Part shown: piece after piece, positions 1 to 10,952 of the stretch
Layout of the letters: each line of letters starts with the position of its first letter
Numbering within the stretch: position 1 is the first letter of the stretch
DNA from: Fratercula arctica
Taxonomy: Eukaryota; Chordata; Aves; Charadriiformes; Alcidae
Assembly: GCA_947846985.1 (NCBI GenBank)
Contig: CANTUZ010000026.1
Location: 54,294,730-54,358,729 of the forward strand
Length of the DNA: 64,000 bases
Reading direction: 5' to 3'
Notes under the pieces: model-generated
Databases searched by the model: none
The model's input: the letters and a program-made list of their open reading frames with translations, nothing else
Told to the model about the DNA's origin: nothing
Program-made: the position numbers and the translations under genes

Positions 1-43
1 TTAATAACTTATATATGTGTAAATACGGCTTATGTTTACTTAC

Positions 44-284
44 TGTTTTGATCTCCATATTGATCTTCTAATAAAGCTTTCATAGTTCCAGCAACCTGTG
101 AGCTCACATTCATATCATATGAATGAAAAAAGTGCTGATGTTCAAGTAGATCACCTGTATCAGAGGAATGTGCTACACCCACCCGCAAGAAAAGCTGTTT
201 CATCTCTTCAGTGGCAGCAATAAAAGAATCAGAATGACTGATCTTCAGAATTACCGTTTTTTTGATTTTTTGAAATTCAGACAT
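44..284 (-). CDS. Candidate partial coding exon, unrecognised protein
   Basis: Seen: read on the minus strand, a frame is open from an ATG at 284-282 to the window edge region and ends in residues QYGDQN just before a perfect donor, ACA|GTAAGT, with the exon's last base at 44 and the intron starting at 43. The last codon is split after its first base (phase 1). The frame stays open upstream of the ATG until a TAG near 333. Possible acceptor AGs put the exon start at 242, 205 or 203; the pyrimidine content before 205 (TTCTTTTATTGCTGCC) is the most plausible. The encoded peptide is mixed and hydrophilic (EEMKQLFLRVG, HSSDTGDLLEHQ), unlike the low-complexity frames elsewhere. Inference: it may be an internal exon of a minus-strand gene continuing past the left edge. 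I do not recognise the protein and assign no function. It could also be chance or a pseudo-exon. Confidence 0.4.
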
Positions 285-682
285 AGTTGTGAAAGAAAAC
301 GATGTGTAACAAGTAGCTGGACTACGAAACAGCTAAATGTTTTCATAAATAGCCCTTTATCTGAGAGCTCAAATCACTTTCCAAACTCCAAATTCTTCAT
401 TTTACAGTAGCCTGTTTATCTGCAAATTAAATAACTTGCTTGAGCTGAAACTAGTTGCCGAGTTACTGAACTAGGAAAAAAACCACTTTTGTTCTTAGTG
501 GCTCTGACTTCTAGGGCTATTTTACCAGATGATGTAGAATGATCCAGCAATGGAAAGGAAGCTTCAGAAAATCTAAAATTTGCTACATGAATTTAGCTAA
601 TGTTCTGTATGTATTTCATGGATGAAATTGCTGCTTACAGTAAACTGGAGACTGCTATTATGGCCAGACTGTAGGCTGAGGG

Positions 683-747
683 ATAAAAAGAAAGAGAAGA
701 AAAAAAAAACAACAAAAAAAAGAAAATAAAAAGAAAAAAGAAAAGAT
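683..747. repeat. A-rich low-complexity tract
   Basis: About 65 bases almost entirely A with scattered G and C (AAAGAAAG, AACAACAAA, AAAATAAAAAG). It is purine-rich on the plus strand. No retroposon body is recognisable to its left, so I call it simple low-complexity sequence rather than a poly-A tail. Confidence 0.8.
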
Positions 748-2566
748 TATATGTAGTGTTGGACTCCTTAAAAAAAAAACCTATCTGAATTTTCAACTTC
801 CTAATAATTATGATTCCTGGAACCTATGACCATCTTTTTACAGTGTTATTCTGCTTGTATAATAGAAGATGAAACAACCTTATACACTACTTCAGTATTT
901 TATAGTCAAATAACTTTAGCCACCATACTTGATTTTCTAGTTACCGTATACCTGTATGTAGTCTTGCAATGTAGCAGTTAATTTCTCTGTAAAATTTCCT
1001 ATGGGAAGAAAATTGAACAATAATGGCCTTTATTGCAAATGAAATGTAGGCAAAAGGTGAGAGCACCATTTGGTATCATGTATGGTTTTTTTCATAACCA
1101 GCGACATTCCCCAGTCATTGTCTCTCACTCAAATTTACCAACATCTTTTTAAGATTTGTCTTTCAATCCCATTATCTTTGTCAGCATTAAAATATTTTTT
1201 ACTTTAAAACTTACATGTAAAATTGCTCAATACAGTATCCAGCTGATGAGAAAGGAGAGCTCTGGAATTTATTTCGTTTGTAAACCCTGATAGTTTGAAG
1301 AGAATATAAGGATCTTTTTCTCATAACAAATAAATCAGTTTATCATTTTTATTGAAGAAAAAGTAAGGAACATGAGTAATAAAGGTTCAATAATTAACTT
1401 TTGGTGTTTCATGATATGAAGTAATGTGGTTATATACATTATGCATAAGGTAAGCCTTCCAATGGCCTTTATCTGGTACTACCATAAATTGGATGAAAAT
1501 GTTTTTGCATTTCTTTTATTACAGGTAACCATTGAAAAGGTTAGAAAATAGCATCTGCATGATAATTATTACATCAAAATATATTATGGTCTTGAAGATA
1601 GGTGCTTATATAGATTCTACTGTCATCACTGTTCCTTTGTCATTTAGACTCAAATTATCAAAAAAGAACAGTGCATATTCTTTTGCAATGTTTCAAAGAT
1701 TAAGTTACTATAAAATTGAAATCTACATTGGGTTGTATCAAAATACAATGAGTTACATGAGAAAACATCACATTAATTTATGAAATTAATTTGTATAATT
1801 AGAGAGTTTTCAAAACACTGCTGATTTGAAGTTAAGCAGTTCATTAATATTTTACGTCCCAGAAGTTAATATAAAACTTAGGCTAAAGGGAAAACTACAA
1901 TGCAGCAGCTGGAATTTAGGGTTCTTCTCCAATAAGCTCTGCATACTTTTTTGTTAGAAGCGTCTATAAAGATAAAATGTATGTAATTATTTAGAATCCT
2001 TGCTAATTAACATTGTAAATAACTTTGGACTACGATTAGTTTTTCCTGTTTGAAAGCGTAATTCTAAATCGCAAAAATGTTTTATTGTTTACTGCACTGT
2101 TAAGGAGAGCTGCTAGGCAGCTGAGCTAGATTAGCGAGACTTTCTGTGTTTGGGCATCTGCTTTGTTATGTGGATTGTATGGAGCAGGAACTTGAACTTG
2201 ACTGTTTAAAAGGTTCATGTCAGCAGTTGTATCTCTCCCCACCCTTGTATAAATAAGGTAGTCAGCTGATAGAAGCATTATCTGAGGATTTGTTAGAATA
2301 TTTCTGGAAACATCTTTCACTAAAAACTGTTTTCCTAGACTCAGTAACGTCAGCTTGATGTGATGCACCTCCTAAGAGCTTTTCATGGACAATGATTCAT
2401 TGAGTTGAAGAAGTCCATTTCTAGCATATAGTATTTTAAACTGACTGGTCAATCAGTTTTCTAGGATGTTGCTTCGCTCACATTTACAATCAGAGTGCTA
2501 GTCACTGTATAAATGTGAACAGAGGAGTTATTACTAACCCCTGCCACTGGATTTGAGTTCAGAAAT

Positions 2567-2680
2567 ATTTAAATTTAATTTTTTATATATATAAAATATA
2601 TTATATTGAAATGTAATTATAATATATATGATATATAGTATATTTTTATTTCTATTTTAAATTTATTTATTTTAATATAG
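2567..2680. repeat. AT-rich block with TA dinucleotide runs
   Basis: More than 100 bases almost free of G and C, built from TATATA runs and ATTTAAATT-like palindromes. Such blocks are prone to slippage and are common in vertebrate non-coding DNA. Confidence 0.75.
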
Positions 2681-3193
2681 GTGGGGTTTTTTTTTCATTT
2701 TTGTTCTAATGTTTTCATCATTTCATGGTGAATTTCACAGACATGAGAATAGTATTCCTGTATAATCAAAAACACCAGATGACAAACTGCACTGGCATTT
2801 CTGAGAGGATATTTATCTACTGTTTGAAAAAGGACAACTAAAAGTAGAGTATTCCAAATGAGATCCTACATAATTGATCCTGTATGCCTGATGGACATTT
2901 CTACTATTGAGATATCTAAGGTTGGTTGCCCCTAATTATGAACACTGGTTTCTTTTGAATTCAGCATTTTGTGGAGAAGATTGGGTCCCCAATTTTCATC
3001 TCATTTTATCTACAGTACTTTTAGATTAGTATCTGAATTATGTAATGAGTGCAGGAGTACAGTCCTTCTGATCCTTATTCTTCTAAGAATGCACCACACC
3101 AGCACCTTTTGATTGAGAGGTGGCTTCTTATTTGTAGTAGAAGAGTACCCAGGCAGATAGTTTTCAATGAATAAATAATTAGTTTTACCACCC

Positions 3194-3241
3194 GGGGTGG
3201 GGGGTGGGGAGGTGGTGGGGTGGAGTGGGGTGGGGGGCTGG
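3194..3241 (+). repeat. G-rich tract, potential G-quadruplex
   Basis: The plus strand has six runs of four or more G within 44 bases (3194-3197, 3199-3204, 3206-3209, 3217-3220, 3227-3230, 3232-3237), separated mostly by single T or A or short GGT steps. Four such runs with short loops meet the usual quadruplex rule. It stands out sharply against the AT-rich surroundings. A 50-base tract of this type can also be a simple (GGGGT)-like repeat. Confidence 0.75.
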
Positions 3242-3244
3242 TAG

Positions 3245-3755
3245 GCTATCATCATGGTCTTCAAGATGACTGCATTTTTTAATTATTCCAACTTTTTCTT
3301 CCCTGATTTGTATCTTTATGTGCTGTTAAATGGCCATTTAGACATCTCCTTTGAACATTTATCTAGGTAGGTCTGGGCCTTCATGCCTAATCATATGGAC
3401 TTCCTGGGCTGTCCTCACAATCTGCTGCTGACACTGTGGGATACTAATCTGCCTCCAGCAAAAGAGTCTGCTCTGCATTGACTCAGGAATTTGGTTCCTT
3501 GAGTAGCCAGAAAGGCACTTAGAGCTTGCTAGAGAAAACTCTAAAATACATCATGAGCATGAGGTTCTCAAAAATGAACTTGCAGTTTCTTGATTCATCA
3601 CTCACGAGAAACAGGAGTGCACGTTGTCATCCAGATCTCTTGCACTGATATCTCCCTGTGCTGGTATTCTTCTAGTGTTGAAGATGCATCTACACCACTT
3701 CGTACTTAGCTTGTGGTCTCCTCTGGACCCCATATAGTGTCAGGCATAAATGTGT
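3245..3755. other. Unique non-coding DNA before CR1
   Basis: No gene or recognisable repeat. It leads directly into the 5'-truncated CR1 copy that starts near 3758. Confidence 0.55.
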
Positions 3756-3757
3756 GT

Positions 3758-4412
3758 GCACAAGAAGCTCAACATGAGGTGGCAATGCGCGCTTGCAGTC
3801 CAAAAAGGCAACCACATCCTGGGCTGCATCAAAAGAAGCATGGCCAGCAGGTTGAGGGAGGTGATTCTCCCCCTCTACTCTGCTCTAGTGAGACCCCACC
3901 TGGAGTACTGTGTGCAGCTCTGGAGTCCTCAGCACAAGAAGGACATGGACCTGTTGGATCCGGTCCAGTGGAGGGCCACAAAGATGATCAGAGGGCTGGA
4001 GCACCTCTGCTATGAAGACAGGCTGAGAGAGTTGGGGTTGTTCAGCCTGGAGAAGAGAAGGCTCTGAGGAGACCTTATAGCGGCCTTCCAGTACCTAAAG
4101 GGGGCCTACAGGAGAGATGGGGAGGGACTCTTTATCAGGGAGTGTAATGATAGGACACGGGGTAACAGTTTTAAACTGAAAGAGGGTAGATTTGATTGGA
4201 TATCAGGAAGAAATTCTTTACTGTGAGGATGGTGAGGCACTGGAACAGGTTGAACCAGTTGTGGATACGCCATCCCTGGAAGTGTTCAAGGCCAGGCTGG
4301 ATGAGGCTTTGAGCAGCCTGGTCTAGTGGGAGGTGTCCCTGTCCATGTCAGGGGGGTTGGAACTAGATGATCTTTAAGGTCCCTTCCAACCTGAACCATT
4401 CTGTGATTCTAT
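3758..4412 (+). mobile_element. CR1 LINE fragment, 5'-truncated, 3' end present
   Basis: CR1 is the main non-LTR retrotransposon of birds. This copy keeps the end of its reverse transcriptase ORF and the 3' UTR. Seen: the frame near 3770-4066 contains [52 protein letters not shown] and then a TGA at 4065-4067, where the copies at 30.9 and 61.3 kb read on through arginine (R-R-L-R). The stop looks like point decay. The 3' UTR continues with TTGAGCAGCCTGGTCTAGTG and TTGGAACTAGATGATCTTTA, and ends in CCATTCTGTGATTCTATG, the CR1-type terminus. It closely matches the copy at 29.4-31.3 kb, so probably the same or a near subfamily. It cannot move: the 5' part, endonuclease and most of the RT are missing. 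I see no target-site duplication. Confidence 0.95.
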
Positions 4413-7243
4413 GTTTTCAGGTTCAGAATATCTAAAAGTTGTTCTGATTCAGCCCATTGCAATGGGGTTTACACATTTTGAAACAAGAGGTAGTCCAGTT
4501 TCTAGGGGGTATTCTAGTCTGGATATGACAGGAAAGTGCATTATAGAGCCTGAGGATTCAAAAGCTAACTACGGTGTTGGAGGTAGTGGTAGGAATGATG
4601 CAGTCAGTTTCATACTCCCAGTACAGACAGTCCCATGTTGCTTGAACCATGTCTGGATATTGCCGCAGTGAGTACTATCAGCTGGGGACAAAAACAGTGT
4701 GATGGAACAAGGAATGCAATATGCATGATCAGTGCTGCAATGTTAGGGATGTCTTACTGGCTTTATTCTATTTAGATATGCAGGCATCAATATACCTTTA
4801 AAGATCAGTGTGTGACTGGGGGAAATCAGGACATGACACTGATAAAATGTACGATAAATATTTGGTAATAAAATTAGAAACAAAGAAACAGAATGGAAAT
4901 AAAACAAAAAACATGATTAAGATCTATCATCATTACAATCAACCAAAAAATTTCTTCTGTGAAACTCAGGAGCTTTTCTTAGGTTGGCATCTACCAATCA
5001 TTGATTTTAAGGGAATATTTTAGTGTTAATTCACTGTCTCATTTACTTTGTAAAATTGCCTGTTTGGTTTCTAGTTATAACCTGCTTTATTGGTTAACAA
5101 TTGAATATAAATAAATGAGAGGAACCTTGAATCCTATTTTCTTTTCTTTCTGTTATTCCCTGTGTTACTATAATTGTATATTGGTTCTATATACAGTGAA
5201 GACTAAAGTGAAGCATTGTTAGGCTTGTCCAGACACAAAAGGCAGCAGAAAATCTCTTTGAAAGGCAGGTTTGGTATCTCCAAATTGCTGTTATGCTTAC
5301 ACTTCCATTGTGTTCTTTAACTAGTCTGTTCTTTCTTGCTTAGACAACTCTCTGGCTCTTTCTGCCCAGCTTGTTTAGTTTGTTGTGATATGCCATATAA
5401 CGTCATATAACATCAGATGTACAAACATCTTATTAGCCTTACAATTTTCAGTTCCTCTGTCGTTTTACAGGCACCAAATTTGACACAGCAGTATAAAAGA
5501 AAAGTGTTGGGATGACTCAACAAACTTCCACCTCTTCTTTTTTGGGGATTATTGCATTGGCTTATTCATCTTTGAGTGTGGACCCTTTAGACTACAATGC
5601 TAAAAAAGTTTGGTGTCAAAACAGTTTGGTGAGTCATATTTTTTTTTTGTCTGGGAATAGTTTTTCCAGTTTTAAGTACAGCCAAAAGATGCATTATGCA
5701 TATCCAGTAGTTTTTCTAGTTAAAATCAGTAATATTAAGCTCTAATCTTCTTCCAGGGAATCTGAAGTAATCATATGTGGATAATACTCTAAATATAATG
5801 GAGCTATTTTAAGCACTAGGATCAGGTAATACTACTATTACAATAATGTGAGATGAAGTAGAAAGAGATTTAAAAAATGCTTCTTAATGGAAACAAATTC
5901 AGCAGCATATCTTTTATATATTTTTAGTCTCTCTTTTCCCCTCCAATGTCGACTGATCTTAACCCAGCCCAAACTCATTAAGCTTGTATTAACTTTCTAT
6001 TCCAAGGATATATTTATGGTTCATGGCCAGAATTTTTACCTGGTTCATTTTTTTCCAAAATAAAAGAATGAAACAGTTGTAATACTTTCTTATACATTAC
6101 CACAACTGCAAACTCTGTTCATAAAGAGTCTTCTTTATGCCCAGTATGAGAAGAAAAAAAACCCAACCATACAATAACATTTAGTGATAAAGTTCAGATT
6201 TGCCATAAAGGTGTGACTGGAAGGTTAATATAACATGTTCCCAGATATTGATTTCTGGTGGGAATTTTTTATACAGAAAACATGGAAACAATCCAGACAC
6301 TGTGTGCCTAAGAATTCCACGTTTTCAAAACTTTCATCTTAGGTTTTTGTACTGATGTAGTGGTCAGTGCAAGCTCCCCTCCTGAACATGCTGTGGTTGC
6401 AAGCTTCTGTTCAGAGCATTATAAGCAGGCAAACAGAGCCAGGTTTATAAGCACACTGAGATGGAAGACTTCTTGCGCAAGCTATAATGCAGTCAGAAGC
6501 ACACTTGTTTGTTTGAGGCACACTGGAGAAAGTGGCCTTGTTTATGTGCACATACACATTCAGTAGTTTAAATAGCATCAGTTGGATGCTTAATTAACTG
6601 AAAAAGTAAATATGTGCTTCAAATTTCCTGCAGTGAAAAAGGATGTCCTGCATAGTTTATCCTAAAAATTGACTTCGCAAGATAACAGGGGCATGTGCTT
6701 GACTCTCAGTCACTTTTTTTTATAGATGTCTCTGGACCGTTAGTCCTCTTTTGATGACAAATTAGCTTCTTGTATTAGTTTCCCTTTCTCATTTTTCCCT
6801 TACATCTCCCCAAAGCTATTTAGTCTGAGTGTACAGTGAAGGTAGGCAAATGTTTTGATATTAGTTACCTCTGCAACATTTGAAATGACCAAAGTTTGCT
6901 TCTGCTGTGATCACTTTAATTCTAAACATGATCTGACATCCTGAACCAGAGATACTGTTAGAACAGCCCTACTGGAAATAAGCAGAAAGTAATGAAAGTA
7001 GTTCTATGATCAGTACATGATCAACTTCAGCAATTAGCCAACAGGAGCATCTAATTTTTCTCACTGCTGGAGAATAAAACTCGTATGTTTATCTCTAAGC
7101 AAAGTATTTATTTCTATTTATCAGTGTGCTTCGTATTTTGTAGCCGTGGAGAATTAAATTTTGCTTACAGTGAATCACCGGTACATGGGAAGTGGGAGAC
7201 ACAAATGGCATGCTGAATTCCCTGTGTCCCCTGTTTCAGTAAT

Positions 7244-7256
7244 GTTACGTAGCAAC
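7244..7256. promoter_or_regulatory. Candidate RFX/X-box-like inverted motif
   Basis: GTTACGTAGCAAC has two inverted half-sites (GTTAC and GCAAC-like) around a 3-base centre, close to the X-box bound by RFX factors; the left half with its centre (TTACGTA) also resembles a PAR-bZIP/NFIL3 half. It lies in a 200-bp segment (about 7130-7330) that looks less AT-simple than its surroundings. A short motif can occur by chance, so this is only a candidate. Confidence 0.2.
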
Positions 7257-8734
7257 TTTGTGTCTGATCTCCCAGCCAGGGGCTGATTTTTCCTGAAGAT
7301 TAGTTTAAAATCAGTACCTTATTACTTTTGGCACTATATAAATACATAGAAAGATATTCTCATTGCTGCAAAAATGTTACAATTTAATGACAGAGCTGGA
7401 GAAGATAAGGCTACAAACAATAGGAGGACTGGGTTGATGGCGGGGATAGTTTTGTTTGCAGTCCCACAGTTATTAAACTAGATTACTTATTCCAAAGCTT
7501 ATGTTTATTAAAAGCTGGCAATCAGTTATTGAAGGATTTTTAAGAGACAGAATTTTTAGAATTGAGGTCATTAGTTTGTGCATTTCTATGAGATTTTACA
7601 TGAGTGAAGACTGATAAATGTTCTAGTCATAGGTGTTATGGTGGGAATGAAGGTCACATAAATCTTTCCCCTGTTTTTTAGGAAGTCTTGGATAGCAGAT
7701 ACTCGATGTTATTTTACTTTCATGACACAGGAATTCTCAGGCATGAGAATAATCCATCAACTTGAAGAAAAAGACAAGTGAGTAAACTAGTCTCACCAAG
7801 TCCTAGAGAGGCTGTTTTACTTGAGCATTGTACTGTATATGCCTTTCTGTTTACCTAAGCCTGTACGATGCCACGAGTCTGTGACTTATTTTTATCTAAC
7901 CCCTAGTATCTTCTTATGCCTGATAAAGAACAAATAAGTACTATTCAAAAGTTATACTTATCTGTGGAAAAAAAACCCAAACAAACATTTCTTTAGCCAA
8001 GATAAGATGCAAAAGGCCCTTATACTAAGCTCTGGAATATATTCCTATTTTGTGTCAAAGAAATATGAGTCATACAATCATCTTCCCTTCCAACAGGCTA
8101 AGGAAAAGATGCAAAATTCAGTTGCTACAGAGACACCAAAAAGGGCGAAAAAAAATACATCATCTTCTGGATGTCCTCTGGTGATATTAGATCTCTCCCA
8201 CTGTGTTTTGGTACTGAAAATGTCTGGGTATTTCTGCAGGCTGTCTTTGATACTGGAAAAATTATTTGGAAAAGTGCTCAACACTTCTAGAATTGGAACA
8301 TCAAATCTAATCCACTGTTGATTCTTTCAAAGATCAGACAATCACTCCAAAATGAGAAAATCGTTGTGTCTTGCCAAGTGCCACAGTTATTTTGATGTTC
8401 ATTCCCCTTCCAACAACACAGAATAATCTCTAGGTCTTTGGTACGGGTTTTGCCAGAAGAGCTTTGATATCTAACCTTTCAAGCATTTTTAATAGGTTCG
8501 AATGCATGTGGGGTTCTTTTTTTTTTGTCTTTTTGTAAATTGTCTTTAAAGGAAAAAGAAAGGGTATACTTTAGTTCTTTTCCATTTGCCGATGTTATGC
8601 ATTATGTTAGCTTGTTAACATTAGTGCTAGTTGCTTTTGCCAGTACGCATACACATGAAAAAAGTCCAATGGAACTGCATGGCTATTCTGTGCTCAGCAC
8701 AACTCTTTTAGAAGTGACCTTGCACAAAACCACT

Positions 8735-8764
8735 ATCTCTGGTAAAAGCATCTCTGGTAAAAGC
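8735..8764. repeat. 15-bp tandem duplication
   Basis: ATCTCTGGTAAAAGC occurs twice back to back (8735-8749 and 8750-8764), with a third partial start (ATC) after it. The two units are identical, which suggests a recent slippage event. Confidence 0.9.
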
Positions 8765-9845
8765 ATCAATGCAGATAAAGCATGGAAGTAATAAACAAAA
8801 AGCTACCCACTAATACAGGTAAAAAAAGACAATTTAATCTTTATCTTATCTAATATTTGTCTGTCTGTGTATAATCTACTCACAATGCAATAGATGAATG
8901 ATCCTAAATTTCTTTTTTAATTTTCTCTGGTTTTACTTGGCAATCATTTATTGTTAGGGTTTTCTGTGCTATTAAGTAGTGTCAATATAATTTAATATAA
9001 ATATATAACAGACCAACATAAAGCAAATTATTTTACATTTCATTTATATTATGAATATATCAAGCTTAAAGTAAAAAAAGTCTGACTCGCTTAGAAATAA
9101 TGTGTTGATCAATTCAACTTGCTGTGTGTAACAAGCTAAACATATAAACACATATGTTTTATTTGCTGCTATCTAGTAGGCAAATGTCAAACTTAGTGCA
9201 TTTCATACAGGTTTCCCAGCAAACACATTTTATCTCTGTGCTAAATTTTAAATGTGTACTTGGGGTAAACGCATCACTTTTACTGATAGCACCATTTTAC
9301 GGCTCCGTTTGGATGTGATAGAACCTTGCTTTCATAGATGAACCATGATTTACAGCATTTCCTTGCATGTATTTTAATGACTATTTTTAAAATGCTGCAA
9401 CATTTTCTGTATTCATGAATATTTTTCATGGATTTGTGTAGATTAGCACAAGCAGTGGAGAAACAAATATGCTTTATTTATTTATTCTTTAAATATCACA
9501 CTGTAAAATTGCTGAAGGCAAGATAGTTCTGTGTTTTGCTAAGAAGGGCAGTTTAGACATCCCTATCTGTAACTTGACTTATCTGGCATTGCTAATAGAT
9601 ACTGTCCTATAACAGTAAAATTCATTTACAGTCAGAATTCTTTGACGATAAATTAGAAGTTGGTGTTTTCTACTTCAGACAATTTGTCCTTCAAGCTGAT
9701 TTTGTTGGTTTTAATATGTTGAAACACTTCTATTGTTAACTGACTTTTTTGTGACATTGCCACACAGCACTGTACCAAAATCAAATGCAACTGTGGTGTT
9801 TGAAAAGACCTTTGATATATATGGTATTCCAGAGAATGTATTTAT

Positions 9846-10103
9846 TCCCCTCCCCTCCCCTCCCCTCCCCTCCCCTCCCCTCCCCTCCCCTCCCCTCCCC
9901 TCCCCTCCCCTCCCCTTCCCTTCCCTTCCCTTCCCTTCCCTTCCCTTCCCTTCCCTTCCCTTCCCTTCCCTTCCCTTCCCTTCCCTTCCCTTCCCTTCCC
10001 TTCCCTTCCCTTCCCTTCCCTTCCCTCCCCTCCCCTCCCCTCCCCTCCCCTCCCCTCCCCTCCCCTCCCCTCCCCTCCCCTCCCCTCCCCTCCCCTTCCC
10101 TTC
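9846..10103. repeat. Compound pentanucleotide microsatellite, mirror layout 14/22/14
   Basis: Direct count: 14 units of TCCCC (9846-9915), 22 units of TTCCC (9916-10025), 14 units of TCCCC (10026-10095), then TTCCCTTC. All units are perfect. The plus strand is pure pyrimidine for 258 bases and the minus strand pure purine. The outer blocks are equal in length, so the array is close to a mirror repeat around its centre. Long homopurine-homopyrimidine mirror repeats can form triplex (H-DNA), and the minus strand (runs of GGGG and GGG) can form quadruplexes. The frames running through it are an artefact of a 5-base period without stops, not genes. Length and symmetry could partly reflect assembly collapse or polishing. 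Confidence 0.98.
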
Positions 10104-10199
10104 AAAGAGAACGTTGCTACCTGACAAAAGGGGGTGGGGAATAAAGAAAGCAGATGAGAGTTTACTATCACTAATAAAACATTGCATCAAGGGATGTCA

Positions 10200-10620
10200 G
10201 TTGACAGCGACCTTCACCACCCGTTGCTCTGGCCCAGGACTTGTTCCTGCCTGGCCAGTGACTCGCAGTGCCACAGAGGAGGGCTGGCAGAAGGTCACTA
10301 GTGCAGCACACAGGGGACACTCTCCAGCTTCACAAGCACACCCCCCGAGCACCGGCACGGCCCCTCCGCCCGCCCGGCCCCCCTGCCCCGATCCCGGCCC
10401 CCCCTGCCTGCCCCACGGGTCCCCCACTCGCCGGCTGGTGCAGCTTGAAGTTTGCTGGTGGTTGCACACGCACACCCCACGCGCACCGGGCTTGGGGGGG
10501 ACACAGACACTCGCCCCTCTTTGAGCCACCAGCAATGAGCCCCTCACTCGCCTCAGTCACGCCTAGCAGCTGGTTTTGGGACACACACTGTTCCCACCCC
10601 ACGGCTGAAGGTTAAAGACC
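10200..10620. other. CpG-rich, GC-rich patch; possible CpG island or LTR/ERV remnant
   Basis: This is the most GC- and CpG-rich stretch of the window. Between about 10335 and 10560 I count roughly 20 CpG dinucleotides in short C-rich runs (for example CCGCCCGCCCGGCC, CCACGCGCACCGGG), against a nearly CpG-free surround. The open frames on both strands reflect low stop density in GC-rich DNA and match no protein I know. On the minus strand, fragments such as GGCGAGTGTCTGTG look somewhat like retroviral R/U5 sequence, and a clear LTR lies 330 bases away, so an ERV-derived remnant is possible. A promoter CpG island is the other reading. I cannot choose between them. Confidence 0.45.
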
Positions 10621-10952
10621 CCCACAGTGCAATGTGAACAGGTGTTGAATACAGCTGTGTTCTGTCTGTGTGTCTGTCTGCTTTGTCCTTGAATCATGCT
10701 CTTCAGGGCCTTCACTCCCCATATATTAGTGCAAGGGCCAATATGTAGCTTCTTGTAAATCTGTGTGGTAGGATTAGAACCTAGGTATTTTAATTATTTT
10801 TTTTTCTGGGTTGTGTAACATTGAGATAGGAAGATGTAGGAGTCTGAAGTTGTTACAATAGTTTATCATAACATATTCTATGTTTTTTTATTACTACGTA
10901 CTTTTATCAATGGTTCTTCTATCAGTACGTACATATCACATAATGCCGTAAC

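Larger units (their letters stand above)
300..3190. other. Unique AT-rich non-coding DNA
   Basis: I see no gene here. Frames are short and stop-riddled. The stretch holds an A-rich tract (683-747) and an AT-rich block (2567-2680), listed separately. If the edge exon is real and internal, this would be its upstream intron. Confidence 0.6.
4413..9845. other. Unique AT-rich non-coding DNA
   Basis: No gene is supported. The short frames have biased, low-complexity composition and no splice context. Small items inside are a 15-bp tandem duplication at 8735-8764 and a candidate RFX-like inverted motif at 7244-7256. Confidence 0.55.

Noticed and set aside
9711..10190. Long open frames on both strands across the pentanucleotide array
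   Set aside because: A 5-base period of C and T (or G and A) contains no stop codon in any frame, so the frames are an artefact of the repeat.
10197..10615. Several overlapping open frames in the CpG-rich patch
   Set aside because: GC-rich DNA has few stops; frames exist on both strands, are low-complexity (P, G, R rich) and match no protein I recognise.
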